A stretch of 23,889 nt of DNA from JAUIAI01 sp049680625 (GTDB lineage Bacteria; Pseudomonadota; Gammaproteobacteria; Burkholderiales; Burkholderiaceae_E), in contig JBAUID010000060.1 in assembly GCA_049680625.1 (NCBI GenBank), forward strand, positions 1 to 23,889. Reading direction: 5' to 3'. Position numbers and translations under genes: made by a program. Below the pieces are notes generated by a model. That model searched no databases. It had not been told where the DNA came from and saw nothing but the letters and a program-made list of their open reading frames with translations. How positions within the stretch are numbered: position 1 is the stretch's first letter; the number at the start of each line of letters is the position of its first letter. This document shows, piece after piece, positions 15,999-23,889 of the stretch.

Positions 15999-16505
15999 CT
16001 ATCCCCAACGGCTCTTTAAGTCCTCAGGCCGAATCTGATCGTACTCTTCAAACGGTTGATGTATCCACGGATTCGTCGGCAACACCTCGAGCTCAAAATC
16101 GGGCTTAACAACCGACGTTCCCTTGCGCCAGATTACTGCTGAGCGCATTTCTGTCACCAGTGGATACCGTTGCTGAAGTTCTGGAATTACCTGTTCAAGG
16201 GTTGCCCCTGAGTCTGCGAGGTCATCGACCAGGAGCCAGCGCCCTGGAGGCAATGGCTGGGCGCTGCTCAATTGCTCGGAAATCACCAGGTGGCTGCGTG
16301 TTGTGCCAGCATTGTCCCGATAAGAGCTGGTAAACAACACTCCAAGCGGCTTGCGAAAAATACGCGAAAAAACATCACCGACCCGCAGCCCCCCACGAGC
16401 CAGGCATATGATCGCGTCAAATTCCCAGCCCGAATCAAAAACTTTGACAACCAGTTTCTCGATGAGGCGATTGTATTCGTCCCAGGAGACATACAGGTCT
16501 TTCAT
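15999..16505 (-). CDS. Purine-type phosphoribosyltransferase (xanthine/hypoxanthine-like)
   Basis: The 168-residue product has the type I phosphoribosyltransferase signature WLLVDDLADSGATLEQ, where the acidic pair binds the ribose of PRPP. IICLARGGLRVGDVFSRIF supplies the family's loop near the pyrophosphate. The C-terminal NPWIHQPFEEYD segment is shared with Gram-negative xanthine or hypoxanthine phosphoribosyltransferases, which return free purine bases to nucleotides. The substrate cannot be fixed from sequence. ATG 16505 overlaps the purA stop in an ATGA, so the two are likely translated together, which fits a purine salvage role next to AMP synthesis. It is probably the last gene of the operon. 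The tRNA-Leu repeat begins just past its stop, and I see no standard terminator. Confidence 0.88.
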   Translation of the reverse strand: MKDLYVSWDEYNRLIEKLVVKVFDSGWEFDAIICLARGGLRVGDVFSRIFRKPLGVLFTSSYRDNAGTTRSHLVISEQLSSAQPLPPGRWLLVDDLADSGATLEQVIPELQQRYPLVTEMRSAVIWRKGTSVVKPDFELEVLPTNPWIHQPFEEYDQIRPEDLKSRWG

Positions 16506-17806
16506 TGAATCGGGTCCGTAAACGGATTGGCCAGTTCGATCGTATGGTCACGGTCTGGCCCGGTTGAGACGATGGCAATCGGAATTTCAGTTAATTCGGA
16601 AATGCGGTCCAGATAACGTCTCGCGTTGGGGGGCAGCCTGTCATATTTGGTAACCCCAAAGGTTGTCTCGGACCAGCCGGGAAGCGTTTCATAGATGGGC
16701 TCACAACCAGCAACCGCATCAGCACCAAATGGCAGGATATTCAGTTCTCCCTGGCTGGTCTTGTAACCAACGCAAATCCGGACTTCCTCCAGACCGTCCA
16801 GAACATCTAGCTTGGTTACACACATGCCAGTCATACCGCTTAACTGCCTGGCCCGTCGCATCGCCGGTACGTCAAACCAGCCACAGCGGCGAGGACGCCC
16901 GGTCACCGAGCCAAACTCGTTGCCTCGTTTAGCCAGGCCAGCACCAATATCGTCGTGAAGTTCGGTTGGGAATGGGCCGGCACCAACTCGGGTTGTATAT
17001 GCTTTGACAATGCCCAGAACGTATTGCAGCGCCTGCGGGCCCACACCGGCACCAGAGGTTGCCGCCCCGGCCAGGCAGTTTGAACTGGTGACATACGGGT
17101 AGGTACCGTGATCAACATCAAGCAGCGCCCCTTGCGCACCCTCGAACAAATAGCATTCACCGCGTGCCATTCCCTCGGCCAGCAGGTTTGGGACATCAGC
17201 AGCCATTGGCTGAATGCGCTCGCCAAGGACAAGCGCATCATCAACGACTTTGTTCGGGTCAAGCGGCTTGGCTCCGAGGTATTTCTCAAGTACAAAGTTG
17301 TGCAAATCAAGAACTTGTTCCACCCGTGAGCGAAAAGTTTCCGGGTACGACAAATCGCGAATCCGCAAGGCGCGCCGCGCTACCTTGTCTTCGTAAGCCG
17401 GCCCAATACCGCGACCCGTTGTTCCAATAGCACTTTCCCCGCGCTGTTGTTCGCGGGCCTGGTCCAGGGCAATGTGATACGGCAGGATTAACGGACAAGC
17501 TTCACTAATGCGTAAGCGACGTGACACTTCAACGCCGGCTTGCTCAAGTTCATCAATTTCGCTGAGCAGGGCTTCGGGTGAGACAACTACGCCGTTGCCG
17601 ATGTAGCAAATGGTTCGCTCACGCAAAATACCCGAGGGAATCAGGCGTAGCACTTGTTTTCGGTTTCCAATAACCAGCGTATGTCCGGCATTGTGCCCAC
17701 CCTGGAAGCGAACGACGCCGTTAACCGACTCAGTCAACCAGTCAACTATTTTCCCTTTTCCTTCGTCACCCCACTGCGAGCCGACGACGACGACATTTCT
17801 TTTCAT
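16502..17806 (-). CDS. purA: Adenylosuccinate synthetase
   Basis: The 434-residue product joins IMP and aspartate, using GTP, in the first step from IMP to AMP. The N-terminal GSQWGDEGKGKIVDWL holds the P-loop and the catalytic Asp; GGHNAGHTL holds the catalytic His. The IMP-binding segment GTTGRGIGPAYEDK and the later GSVTGRPRRCGWFD are both intact. C-terminal NARRYLDRISELTEIPI and STGPDRDHTI match the family end. Length is usual. It is followed by an overlapping phosphoribosyltransferase gene and preceded by hisZ with a 21-bp gap. The order hflC-DUF2065-hisZ-purA is familiar from gammaproteobacteria that retain hisZ. Confidence 0.97.
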   Translation of the reverse strand: MKRNVVVVGSQWGDEGKGKIVDWLTESVNGVVRFQGGHNAGHTLVIGNRKQVLRLIPSGILRERTICYIGNGVVVSPEALLSEIDELEQAGVEVSRRLRISEACPLILPYHIALDQAREQQRGESAIGTTGRGIGPAYEDKVARRALRIRDLSYPETFRSRVEQVLDLHNFVLEKYLGAKPLDPNKVVDDALVLGERIQPMAADVPNLLAEGMARGECYLFEGAQGALLDVDHGTYPYVTSSNCLAGAATSGAGVGPQALQYVLGIVKAYTTRVGAGPFPTELHDDIGAGLAKRGNEFGSVTGRPRRCGWFDVPAMRRARQLSGMTGMCVTKLDVLDGLEEVRICVGYKTSQGELNILPFGADAVAGCEPIYETLPGWSETTFGVTKYDRLPPNARRYLDRISELTEIPIAIVSTGPDRDHTIELANPFTDPIQ

Positions 17807-17827
17807 TACGTATAAGCCATCTGACGA

Positions 17828-19060
17828 TTAAATATCAACCAAAATCCATTGTTTGTCGCGCAGGGTCAGTTCGCGATCACATGCAAATTCATCCTGCTCT
17901 TGTTCATGGCCGGGAAAAATCTGAACAACAATCTCGCCCTGGTCACGCAGCCGTGCGACGGCCGCCCGCAAACCGGGATCATCAGACCACGGTGCCCGCA
18001 CGGCACAACGCTGACCGGCATCGACCTGATTGTGCGCCCCGTTACCCAGAGCCGCCAACAGGCGCAACTCCAGTGAAAACCCGGCCGCCGCCCGATCACG
18101 CCCAAATGCCTTGCCAACGCCATCATAACGGCCGCCACGGGCCAGGGCCTGACCGTGGGCATCAACCCCGTTTGCCGGACTGGCAAACGCAGTAAAACAG
18201 ACCCCGGTGTAGTAGTGATAACCCTGCAGATCAGCCAGGTCGATGGCCAGGCTAACTCCGGGGTGACGCTCCCAGAGTGACGAGGCAATCACCGCGCGCA
18301 AGCGGGCCAAAGCGTCATCAATCGCCGGGTCAGCCGGCAAAACTGCCACCGCCTGGTCAACTACGCCCACGTCGCCCTGAGCCACAGGTCCGTACAATGT
18401 GGTCAGTGATGTCATGGCGCTGACTATCGGCGCAGGCCAGCCGGCTAGCAAGACGCGTAAGCCTGCCTGGTCTTTTTGCACCAGTAGCTGATAGACCATG
18501 TCGATATCAACCGCCTCATACGGCTCGGGACAGCGACGGCGCATGGTGTCCAGCACTGCCGGCACAATTGCGGCGTGCCCCATATCAATACGAATCTGAG
18601 TAACACCAGCCGCCTGAAGCGACTCAATCATCAAGTCGATCACTTCAAGTTCGGCTTCAATACCGCCATGGCCAAATAGTTCTGCCCCCACTTGAAATGG
18701 CTCTCGAGTGGCCAGTGCACTGGCCGGCCGGGTGTGCAGCACAGGACCGGCGTAACACAGGCGCGACACGCCGGTACGATTGAGATTATGTGCGTCGATT
18801 CGGGCGGCCTGAGGGGTCATGTCTGCGCGAATGCCAAGCGTTTTCCCAGACAACTGATCAACCGTCTGGAAGGTTCGCATCGCCAATTGGCTACCCGAAC
18901 CGGTCAACAGTGAGTCAAGGTGTTCGATCAGTGGCGGTGCAATAAGCTCATAACCGTAAATACGATATAAATCGAGTAACTGGCGGCGCAGTTCTTCAAT
19001 CCGGCGAGCCTCTGATGGCAACGCATCAGACAGGTTTTCAGGAAGTAGCCAGTTTGGCAT
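17828..19060 (-). CDS. hisZ: ATP phosphoribosyltransferase regulatory subunit HisZ
   Basis: The 410-residue product resembles the catalytic core of histidyl-tRNA synthetase but is the HisZ subunit that pairs with short HisG in the first step of histidine synthesis. Visible synthetase-like segments are the N-terminal LPENLSDALPSEARRIEELR, the motif 2 region MRTFQTVDQLSGKTLGIRADMTPQAARI with REPFQVGAELFG, and ALARGGRYDGVGKAFGRDRAAAGFSLEL. The usual tRNA-binding C-terminal domain is short. Its place between DUF2065 and purA, rather than with other his genes, is the normal location for hisZ in gammaproteobacteria. It implies that the genome encodes the short form of HisG elsewhere. Confidence 0.93.
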   Translation of the reverse strand: MPNWLLPENLSDALPSEARRIEELRRQLLDLYRIYGYELIAPPLIEHLDSLLTGSGSQLAMRTFQTVDQLSGKTLGIRADMTPQAARIDAHNLNRTGVSRLCYAGPVLHTRPASALATREPFQVGAELFGHGGIEAELEVIDLMIESLQAAGVTQIRIDMGHAAIVPAVLDTMRRRCPEPYEAVDIDMVYQLLVQKDQAGLRVLLAGWPAPIVSAMTSLTTLYGPVAQGDVGVVDQAVAVLPADPAIDDALARLRAVIASSLWERHPGVSLAIDLADLQGYHYYTGVCFTAFASPANGVDAHGQALARGGRYDGVGKAFGRDRAAAGFSLELRLLAALGNGAHNQVDAGQRCAVRAPWSDDPGLRAAVARLRDQGEIVVQIFPGHEQEQDEFACDRELTLRDKQWILVDI

Positions 19061-19093
19061 GTGTCAGGGCCGGCAAGGCCAATCAGAGCAGAA

Positions 19094-19276
19094 TCAGAAC
19101 AGAATCAAGAGTGCGCCAAGCACCAGCGCACCCAAACCAATAAATCGTATCTGCCCGTCTTTGAGCTGCAATACCTGGGTGAAAAGCTCACGCCAGCGTG
19201 ACGGGGCAACAAAGGGCAAGAGCCCTTCAACAATAAGGACCAAACCCAGGGCGGTCATCAGAACTTCAACTGTCAC
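19094..19276 (-). CDS. DUF2065 family small inner-membrane protein (YjeT-like)
   Basis: The 60-residue product has two hydrophobic segments, at about residues 5-22 and 42-59, joined by a basic loop (APSRWRELFTQVLQLKDGQIR). EGLLPFVAPSRWRE and IRFIGLGALVLGALLI are typical of DUF2065/YjeT proteins, found next to hflC in many gammaproteobacteria, including E. coli. The molecular role is unknown. The GTG start at 19276 gives the full family length; no strong ribosome binding site is seen, so coupling to hflC translation is possible. It sits between hflC (19 bp) and hisZ (33 bp). Confidence 0.88.
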   Translation of the reverse strand: MTVEVLMTALGLVLIVEGLLPFVAPSRWRELFTQVLQLKDGQIRFIGLGALVLGALLILF

Positions 19277-19295
19277 TGGGACGGACCATTAAGTT

Positions 19296-20183
19296 CTACT
19301 TAGGTGCGGCGGGAGCCCCTTTACCATCACGGAAGAACTTGAAGAAATCCGATGACGGGTCAAGCACTAACATGTCTGAGCGCTCTTTGAACGCTCCGCG
19401 ATACGCTTCCAAGGAGCGGTAGAACTCAGCAAATTCGGGGTTCCGTCCGTAAGCATCAGCATACGCTTTGGCGGCCAGTGCATCACCGTCACCTTTAATT
19501 CGCTGGGAATCACGATAGGCTTCAGCCAGCACCACCTCGCGCTGCCGGTCGGCATCAGCCTCAATGATGTTTTTTTCTTCCCGACCGGTTGCGCGGCGTT
19601 CGTCGGCCACCTCTTTACGCTCGGTTTTCATCCGCTCAAAAACGGTTGCCTGCACGCTCTCTTCGAAGTCAACCCGTTTGAGCCGCACGTCAATGACGTC
19701 AACCCCGATGGTTTCAGAGTCGGCATCAACCTGGGTACGAACCAGATTCATCAACTTGCCACGTTCGACAGAGATAACGTCGTCAACCTTGAGCTTGGCG
19801 ACTTCGGTTTGCAACGCGTCACGCAGGCTTCTCAAAATTCGGTCGGTTGCTTCACTTTCACGCCCGCGTACTGATCGGATATATTTAATCGGATCGGCAA
19901 TGCGCCACTTTACGTAGTAGTCAAGAACCAGGTTCAACTTTTCAGCCGTCACAAAGCGATCGGTGTCAGCAGTATCAATGGTCAGGATACGTTTGTCGTG
20001 ATACTCAACATTCTGCAGCGGTGCCGGGGCCTTCCAGTACAGTCCCGGTTTGTCGATAACCTCAACAATTTCGCCCAGGGCGTAACGAACCGCGAACTGG
20101 CGCTGATCGACAACAAACAACATTGACGACAACAACATCATGACCAGGCCGACAACGATGGCAACAAGAATTAGTCGATTCAT
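19296..20183 (-). CDS. hflC: HflC, FtsH-modulating SPFH membrane protein
   Basis: The 295-residue product has one N-terminal membrane helix (about residues 4-25), then a periplasmic SPFH/band 7 domain starting VVDQRQFAVRYALGEIVEVIDKPGLYWKAP. The conserved VIDVRLKRVDF...VFERMKTER segment leads to a long charged helix (about residues 185-250) used in assembling the HflKC cage. With HflK it forms a large periplasmic cage around the FtsH protease and restrains its membrane protein turnover. The start is 5 bp after the hflK stop, as expected for a coupled pair. A C-terminal FFKFFRDGKGAPAAPK tail ends the protein. Confidence 0.95.
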   Translation of the reverse strand: MNRLILVAIVVGLVMMLLSSMLFVVDQRQFAVRYALGEIVEVIDKPGLYWKAPAPLQNVEYHDKRILTIDTADTDRFVTAEKLNLVLDYYVKWRIADPIKYIRSVRGRESEATDRILRSLRDALQTEVAKLKVDDVISVERGKLMNLVRTQVDADSETIGVDVIDVRLKRVDFEESVQATVFERMKTERKEVADERRATGREEKNIIEADADRQREVVLAEAYRDSQRIKGDGDALAAKAYADAYGRNPEFAEFYRSLEAYRGAFKERSDMLVLDPSSDFFKFFRDGKGAPAAPK

Positions 20184-20188
20184 ATTAT

Positions 20189-21508
20189 TTACCGAAAGGA
20201 TTCACGGCCGCGGCCGCCGCGCAGGCTATCGCGGTCACGGGCAGTGCTGGACGGGCCGCGCTTATCGCCATTATTCAGGGTTGTTGGCGTCACCGGCGCG
20301 ACCGGCGCCGTGCTAGCTGCTGGTTGCTGGCCTTGCTGCAGAATTTTGTCCAAAGGCAGGTACATCATGTTGTTTGAAGAACTCGAATCGATATAGACCT
20401 TGCTGGTGCGGGACATGATCTCCTGCATCGTTTCAAGATAAAGGCGGTCGCGGGTCACTTTTGGTGCCTTCGAATACTCGGTAAGCAATTTGGAGAATCG
20501 ATCCGAATCACCCTCAGCCTCGGCAACAACCGCGGCCCGATAACCCTCGGCCTCTTGCTTCATGCGCTCGGCATCACCACGGGCCACCGGAATCACCCGG
20601 TTGCGATAGGCTCGGCCTTCATTAATCAACCGCTGACGATCCTGTCCGGCTTTGTTGGCGTCCTCGAACGCATTTTGAACCTGCTCCGGTGGCTGAACCT
20701 GCTGAACTGTGACGTCAACCAGTGACACACCAGCACCACCAGCGCCCCCCGTGCCATCCGGCTCGGTCAAGCCTTCCAGCCCGTAACGATCCAGAATCGA
20801 CTGGGCCAGATCACCGGCCTCTTTGGCAACCAGCTCTTTTTCTTCGAACAGTACGCGATCGATCAGGCTTCGACCGACAACTTCGCGCATTGCCGCTTCA
20901 CCGGCCTGGCGAACGATTTCTTCCGGCTCCAGGCCCATGCGATTGTTGAACAAGAAGGCTTTGGCATTGCCTACCCGGTACTGCATCGCAAACTGCATGT
21001 CGACAATGCTCAGGTCGCTGGTCAGCATTAATGATTCGCGCAGGTTCTTGTTACGAACGCCGTTTCGATAACCCACCTCAACCGTGCGTAACTGTTGCGT
21101 ATTGACAATCTCGTTGGTTTCTATCGGGTACGGCCAACGCGCAGTCAGACCGGCGTTGTCCTTTTGGCGAACGAACTTTCCAAAGCGCAGTTCGACTGAC
21201 GACTGGCCTTCCCGGATGATGTATATCCCGCTGGCCATCCACAGTATCACGCCGACCAGGGCAAGTACTGCCAGGCCAATAAGAGCACCACGCATTGTCG
21301 GGCCACCTTCACCGCCACCGCCGCGCGGGCCCTGCCCGTTGCCGCCGCCACGACCAAAGAGGCTGTTGAGGCGCTGATTCATATCACGCCACAATTCGTC
21401 CAGGTCGGGTGGACCATCACCGCTTCCGGGTCTTTCCGGACGCTGGTTATCGGGACGCTGATTGTCACCGTTTTGATTCTGATTTCGGCCCCAACCGGGG
21501 TCGTTCAT
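20189..21508 (-). CDS. hflK: HflK, FtsH-modulating SPFH membrane protein
   Basis: From ATG 21508 the product has 439 residues. This start is preferred because MNDPGWGRN matches the usual HflK beginning; an ATG at 21538 adds ten residues. A Gly/Asn/Arg-rich cytosolic segment with DELWRDMNQRLNSLFG comes first, then one membrane helix (about residues 75-98), then the SPFH domain from REGQSSVELRFGKFV. The charged helix with GDAERMKQEAEGYRAAVVAEAEGD assembles with HflC into the cage that controls FtsH. The C-terminal part has a Gln/Ala/Pro-rich linker and an Arg/Gly-rich end. A short hairpin (GAGAG-CGCTT-CTCTC) lies directly before the ATG and may reduce or tune initiation. Confidence 0.94.
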   Translation of the reverse strand: MNDPGWGRNQNQNGDNQRPDNQRPERPGSGDGPPDLDELWRDMNQRLNSLFGRGGGNGQGPRGGGGEGGPTMRGALIGLAVLALVGVILWMASGIYIIREGQSSVELRFGKFVRQKDNAGLTARWPYPIETNEIVNTQQLRTVEVGYRNGVRNKNLRESLMLTSDLSIVDMQFAMQYRVGNAKAFLFNNRMGLEPEEIVRQAGEAAMREVVGRSLIDRVLFEEKELVAKEAGDLAQSILDRYGLEGLTEPDGTGGAGGAGVSLVDVTVQQVQPPEQVQNAFEDANKAGQDRQRLINEGRAYRNRVIPVARGDAERMKQEAEGYRAAVVAEAEGDSDRFSKLLTEYSKAPKVTRDRLYLETMQEIMSRTSKVYIDSSSSNNMMYLPLDKILQQGQQPAASTAPVAPVTPTTLNNGDKRGPSSTARDRDSLRGGRGRESFR

Positions 21509-21616
21509 CGAGAGAAGCGCTCTCAGAGGCTTTCGCATTGGCAGTCTGTAATTTTTACGGGATTCATTAGGCGAGCAGCAGGCTTAATTCAGATGGCTTG
21601 GCGATATTCGTTTGCT

Positions 21617-22927
21617 TCAGGTGTCGGCCGGGCTGCTGTTGATACCATTTTGGCCAATTGTTGATTCAGCATTGACATCAACATTCTTGGCACTCGGGGT
21701 ACTTGTGCTGTTCTCAGTGTTTTCAGTGTTCTCATTAATGGTCGGTTCTTCCGACCGCAGCGCGCCAACCCACGCTGACAATTTACTTAATAATTCGTCA
21801 ATGCCAGAACCGGTTACGGCGCTTACTGCTATGCGACTGATGCTATCACAGGGCACAAGTGACGGCTCGCTTATATCCCCACCGGATGCGGGTTCCCGCG
21901 GTTCAGCTGCAAGCTCAGCGGGCATCGGCACACCACCGCCCAGCCGATCCATCTTGTTGAAGACCTCAATAACCGGGATGTGATCGGCGCCAATCTCGAG
22001 CAACACCTGTTGCACTTGTTCGATCTGGTCCCGCCGTTGGTCGGATGAACCGTCGATGACATGCAATAGCAAGTCAGCTTCTGCCGTTTCTTCGAGAGTC
22101 GCCTTGAAAGCGTCAATCAGCGCGTGTGGCAAATCGCGCACAAATCCAACCGTGTCGGACAACATGACATCACCAATCCCCGGCAGGTGAACCCGACGGG
22201 TTAGTGTATCCAGGGTTGCAAACAGCTGATCCGCGGCCATTGTCTTAGCGCCTGACAAGCGATTGAACAAGGTGGACTTACCGGCATTGGTGTAGCCAAC
22301 CAGGCTGATTTTCACCGCCTGGTTACGGTGACGCGCACGGCGGCGGTTAGCCCGCTGGCGACGTATCAGCTCGAGATCCTTGCGCAATCTTTTCACTCGG
22401 ACACCCAGCATCCGCCGGTCTAACTCAACCTGTTTCTCACCCGGGCCGCCCCGACCACCAATGCCGCCGCGCTGGCGCTCAAGGTGGGTCCAGCCGCGTA
22501 CCAGTCGGGCACTGAGGTGCTCCAGCCTGGCTAGCTCGACTTGAAGCTTGCCTTCCCGACTATGGGCGCGGGCGGAGAAGATTTCCAGGATAAGTTCGGT
22601 CCGATCCAGGACAGGAACGGACCACCGGGCGTTCAGATTACGCTGCTGAACCGGCCCCAGCGCATTGTCAAAAATAACCAGGCCGGCATTGGCGCTGTCA
22701 AATTGTTCAGCAATTTCATCCGCCTGCCCTGGCCCGACAAACAGCGCCGCGTGACGCCGGTCTTTGCGGAACACACAGCGACCAACCACGGTCAATCCGG
22801 CAGACGACGCGAGCGACGCGAGTTCATCCAGTACCGAAGGGTCGCGGGAACCCGCGCCGGATATTACGGAGACAAGCAGGCAACGGGACTCATCCCGGTC
22901 TACTTTCCGGGTTTCCTCGTTACTCAG
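21617..22927 (-). CDS. hflX: GTPase HflX
   Basis: HflX is a ribosome-associated GTPase that splits stalled or heat-damaged 70S ribosomes. The N-terminal domain includes GLVIFDNALGPVQQRNLN and the signature GGIGGRGGPGEKQVELDRR. The G domain has GYTNAGKST (G1), FATLDTLTRRV (G2), DTVGF (G3) and NKMD (G4). An acidic insert lies between NKMD and the next motif, and an Asn/Ser/Thr-rich tail closes the protein. The first ATG/GTG/TTG in frame is TTG 22795, which has no ribosome binding site and cuts off the first strand of the domain. The frame stays open upstream to a stop at 22948-22946, and its translation (RCLLVSVISGAGSRD...SVLDELASLASSAGL) is family-like. I therefore start it at CTG 22927, 436 residues, with GGTGG upstream. 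It follows hfq as in E. coli. Confidence 0.9.
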   Translation of the reverse strand: MSNEETRKVDRDESRCLLVSVISGAGSRDPSVLDELASLASSAGLTVVGRCVFRKDRRHAALFVGPGQADEIAEQFDSANAGLVIFDNALGPVQQRNLNARWSVPVLDRTELILEIFSARAHSREGKLQVELARLEHLSARLVRGWTHLERQRGGIGGRGGPGEKQVELDRRMLGVRVKRLRKDLELIRRQRANRRRARHRNQAVKISLVGYTNAGKSTLFNRLSGAKTMAADQLFATLDTLTRRVHLPGIGDVMLSDTVGFVRDLPHALIDAFKATLEETAEADLLLHVIDGSSDQRRDQIEQVQQVLLEIGADHIPVIEVFNKMDRLGGGVPMPAELAAEPREPASGGDISEPSLVPCDSISRIAVSAVTGSGIDELLSKLSAWVGALRSEEPTINENTENTENSTSTPSAKNVDVNAESTIGQNGINSSPADT

Positions 22928-22956
22928 GGCGACGCCACCCGCTTTTTAAGGACCAA

Positions 22957-23193
22957 TTAATCTTCAGGAGTTTCTGCAGTGAAATTGACGGCGCGACCCG
23001 GCACAACCGTCGAGATTGCATGCTTATAAACCATTTGCGTCACAGTATTTTTGAGCAATACGACGTATTGATCGAAAGAATCGATCTGACCCTGCAACTT
23101 AATGCCGTTCACAAGGTAAATCGAGACAGGTACATGCTCCTTGCGCAGCAAATTAAGGAAAGGGTCTTGTAGTAGTTGCCCTTTATTGCTCAT
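22957..23193 (-). CDS. hfq: RNA chaperone Hfq
   Basis: The 78-residue product is a short-tailed Hfq. It forms a hexameric ring that pairs small RNAs with mRNAs. The N-terminal KGQLLQDPFLNLLRKEHVPVSIYLVNGIKLQG holds Sm motif 1 and the proximal-face residues (Gln8, Asp9, Phe42 region). VYKHAISTVVP is Sm motif 2, with Lys and His at the U-binding pore. The tail after the core (about 13 residues) is much shorter than in E. coli. GGAG about 7 bases upstream supports ATG 23193. It heads the hfl run. About 220 bp separate it from der, enough for its own promoter, though I cannot point to a convincing one. Confidence 0.97.
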   Translation of the reverse strand: MSNKGQLLQDPFLNLLRKEHVPVSIYLVNGIKLQGQIDSFDQYVVLLKNTVTQMVYKHAISTVVPGRAVNFTAETPED

Positions 23194-23415
23194 GACCGCT
23201 CCAGCAGTTTATTTTGTTTTGTGATTATTAGATTCGTTGGGGGAGTATTTGTTGTGTTTTACTTTTGGGCGCAAATTGGCAGACACCTGGCAGCAACACC
23301 TACAGCCCCGATGCTAACCGATTATCAAGCTGCCAGCCAAGAACCCCCCGACTCGTCAACAGCAATCGTGGTTAATCAGCATCACAACCACCTTAAAAGC
23401 AACACTTAAGCCGGC

Positions 23416-23889
23416 TCAGCGGCCATTACGGCGACCCTTTGCGTCGTTTTTAACATATGGATTGCTGGCCGTTCGCAACTCGACTCGCATCGGGGTTCCA
23501 TCAAGTGAAAACTCTTTTCGAAACCAACCCTCGAGATACCGAATGTAAGAATCAGGCAGACCGGACAGTGCACTGCCGTGAATCACCACAATTGGTGGGT
23601 TTTGCCCCCCTTGATGTGCATAGCGCAGCTTTGGTCGCCCGCCCCCGCGACGGGGAGGCTCCTGGCGGGATACTGCCTCGATCATCGCCCGGGTGAGCCT
23701 TGGTGTCGGCAGCTTAACCATGGCGGCCGCGTAGGCATCGTTAGCAGACCGCAGCATCTGTCCCAGCCCCCTGGCTTTCAGCGCAGAGATGTAGTGAAAG
23801 CGGGCAAACGACAGGAAATGGAATTTGCGGTCAACTTCGCTCTTAAAACGGTCCCGATCGCCGGCATCGATAGCATCCCACTTATTAAC
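23416..23889 (-). CDS. der: Ribosome biogenesis GTPase Der (EngA), C-terminal part
   Basis: This frame enters from the right edge, so only the last 157 residues are present. It opens with VNKWD, the G4 motif of the second GTPase domain, then SEVDRKFHFLSFARFHYISALKARGLGQM, containing the G5 region. The C-terminal KH-like domain is complete and typical: KLPTPRLTRAMIEAVSRQ, RPKLRYAHQGGQNPPIVVIHG and LPDSYIRYLEGWFRKEF. Der has two tandem GTPase domains and a KH domain and acts in 50S subunit assembly. The end at 23416 leaves a basic tail (KNDAKGRRNGR). In many gammaproteobacteria miaA precedes hfq; here der does. Confidence 0.96.
   Translation of the reverse strand, partial: VNKWDAIDAGDRDRFKSEVDRKFHFLSFARFHYISALKARGLGQMLRSANDAYAAAMVKLPTPRLTRAMIEAVSRQEPPRRGGGRPKLRYAHQGGQNPPIVVIHGSALSGLPDSYIRYLEGWFRKEFSLDGTPMRVELRTASNPYVKNDAKGRRNGR

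Noticed and set aside
15499..16108. Several open frames of 68-169 codons on both strands over tRNA-Leu and its repeat, with repeated peptides such as LELWCPEEDS or NSGAQKRTR
   Set aside because: The repeated peptides are just the 141-bp DNA repeat and the tRNA read in protein frames. Such frames over tRNA genes are well-known false predictions.
23368..23391. Inverted repeat GTGGTT/AACCAC between der and hfq as a terminator
   Set aside because: The stem is only 6 bp with a 12-base loop and has no T-run on the minus strand.

Overview
The window looks like a chromosomal segment of a free-living gammaproteobacterium of moderate GC content. The evidence is gene order: der, hfq-hflX-hflK-hflC-DUF2065-hisZ-purA, tRNA-Leu and rnr-rlmB follow one another much as in Pseudomonas and E. 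coli relatives. The presence of hisZ, which E. coli lacks, and a PilY1-type minor pilin cluster also fit. I cannot name a genus from the sequence alone. No transposase, integrase, phage gene or CRISPR array was seen.

Left part (1-11063). A partial membrane protein runs off the left edge on the minus strand. Divergent from it is a PCu(A)C periplasmic copper chaperone on the plus strand, ending at a terminator shared with the converging pilus operon. The pilus operon, read right to left, is fimT-pilV-pilW-pilX-pilY1-pilE-pilY1, with stop/start overlaps between the first five genes. These genes would build the type IV pilus priming complex (FimT, PilV, PilW, PilX, PilE) and its large calcium-dependent tip adhesin. 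There are two full-length PilY1 paralogues with a PilE pilin between them.

Middle (11064-15998). A gap of nearly 500 bp holds a possible fimT promoter and a CRP/Vfr-like palindrome. It separates the pilus operon from a divergent, predicted lipoprotein nuclease of the staphylococcal nuclease family. Next come rlmB and rnr (RNA modification and decay) on the minus strand, then tRNA-Leu(CAG) on the plus strand with its own strong promoter. Just beyond the tRNA, its last 21 bases plus downstream sequence are repeated at a 141-bp period, with strong inverted repeats between the copies. This resembles the rtT repeats behind E. coli tyrT.

Right part (15999-23889). A compact minus-strand run contains a purine-type phosphoribosyltransferase overlapping purA, then hisZ, a DUF2065 membrane protein, hflC, hflK, hflX and hfq. 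Together these cover purine and histidine biosynthesis, membrane protein quality control (HflKC with FtsH), ribosome rescue (HflX) and sRNA regulation (Hfq). The C-terminal part of Der (EngA) enters from the right edge. HflX appears to begin upstream of its first ATG/GTG/TTG codon, which suggests a CTG start or a sequence error.

Most of the window is ordinary core genome. The points most worth a second look are the tRNA-Leu repeat, the pilY1-pilE-pilY1 arrangement and the HflX start.
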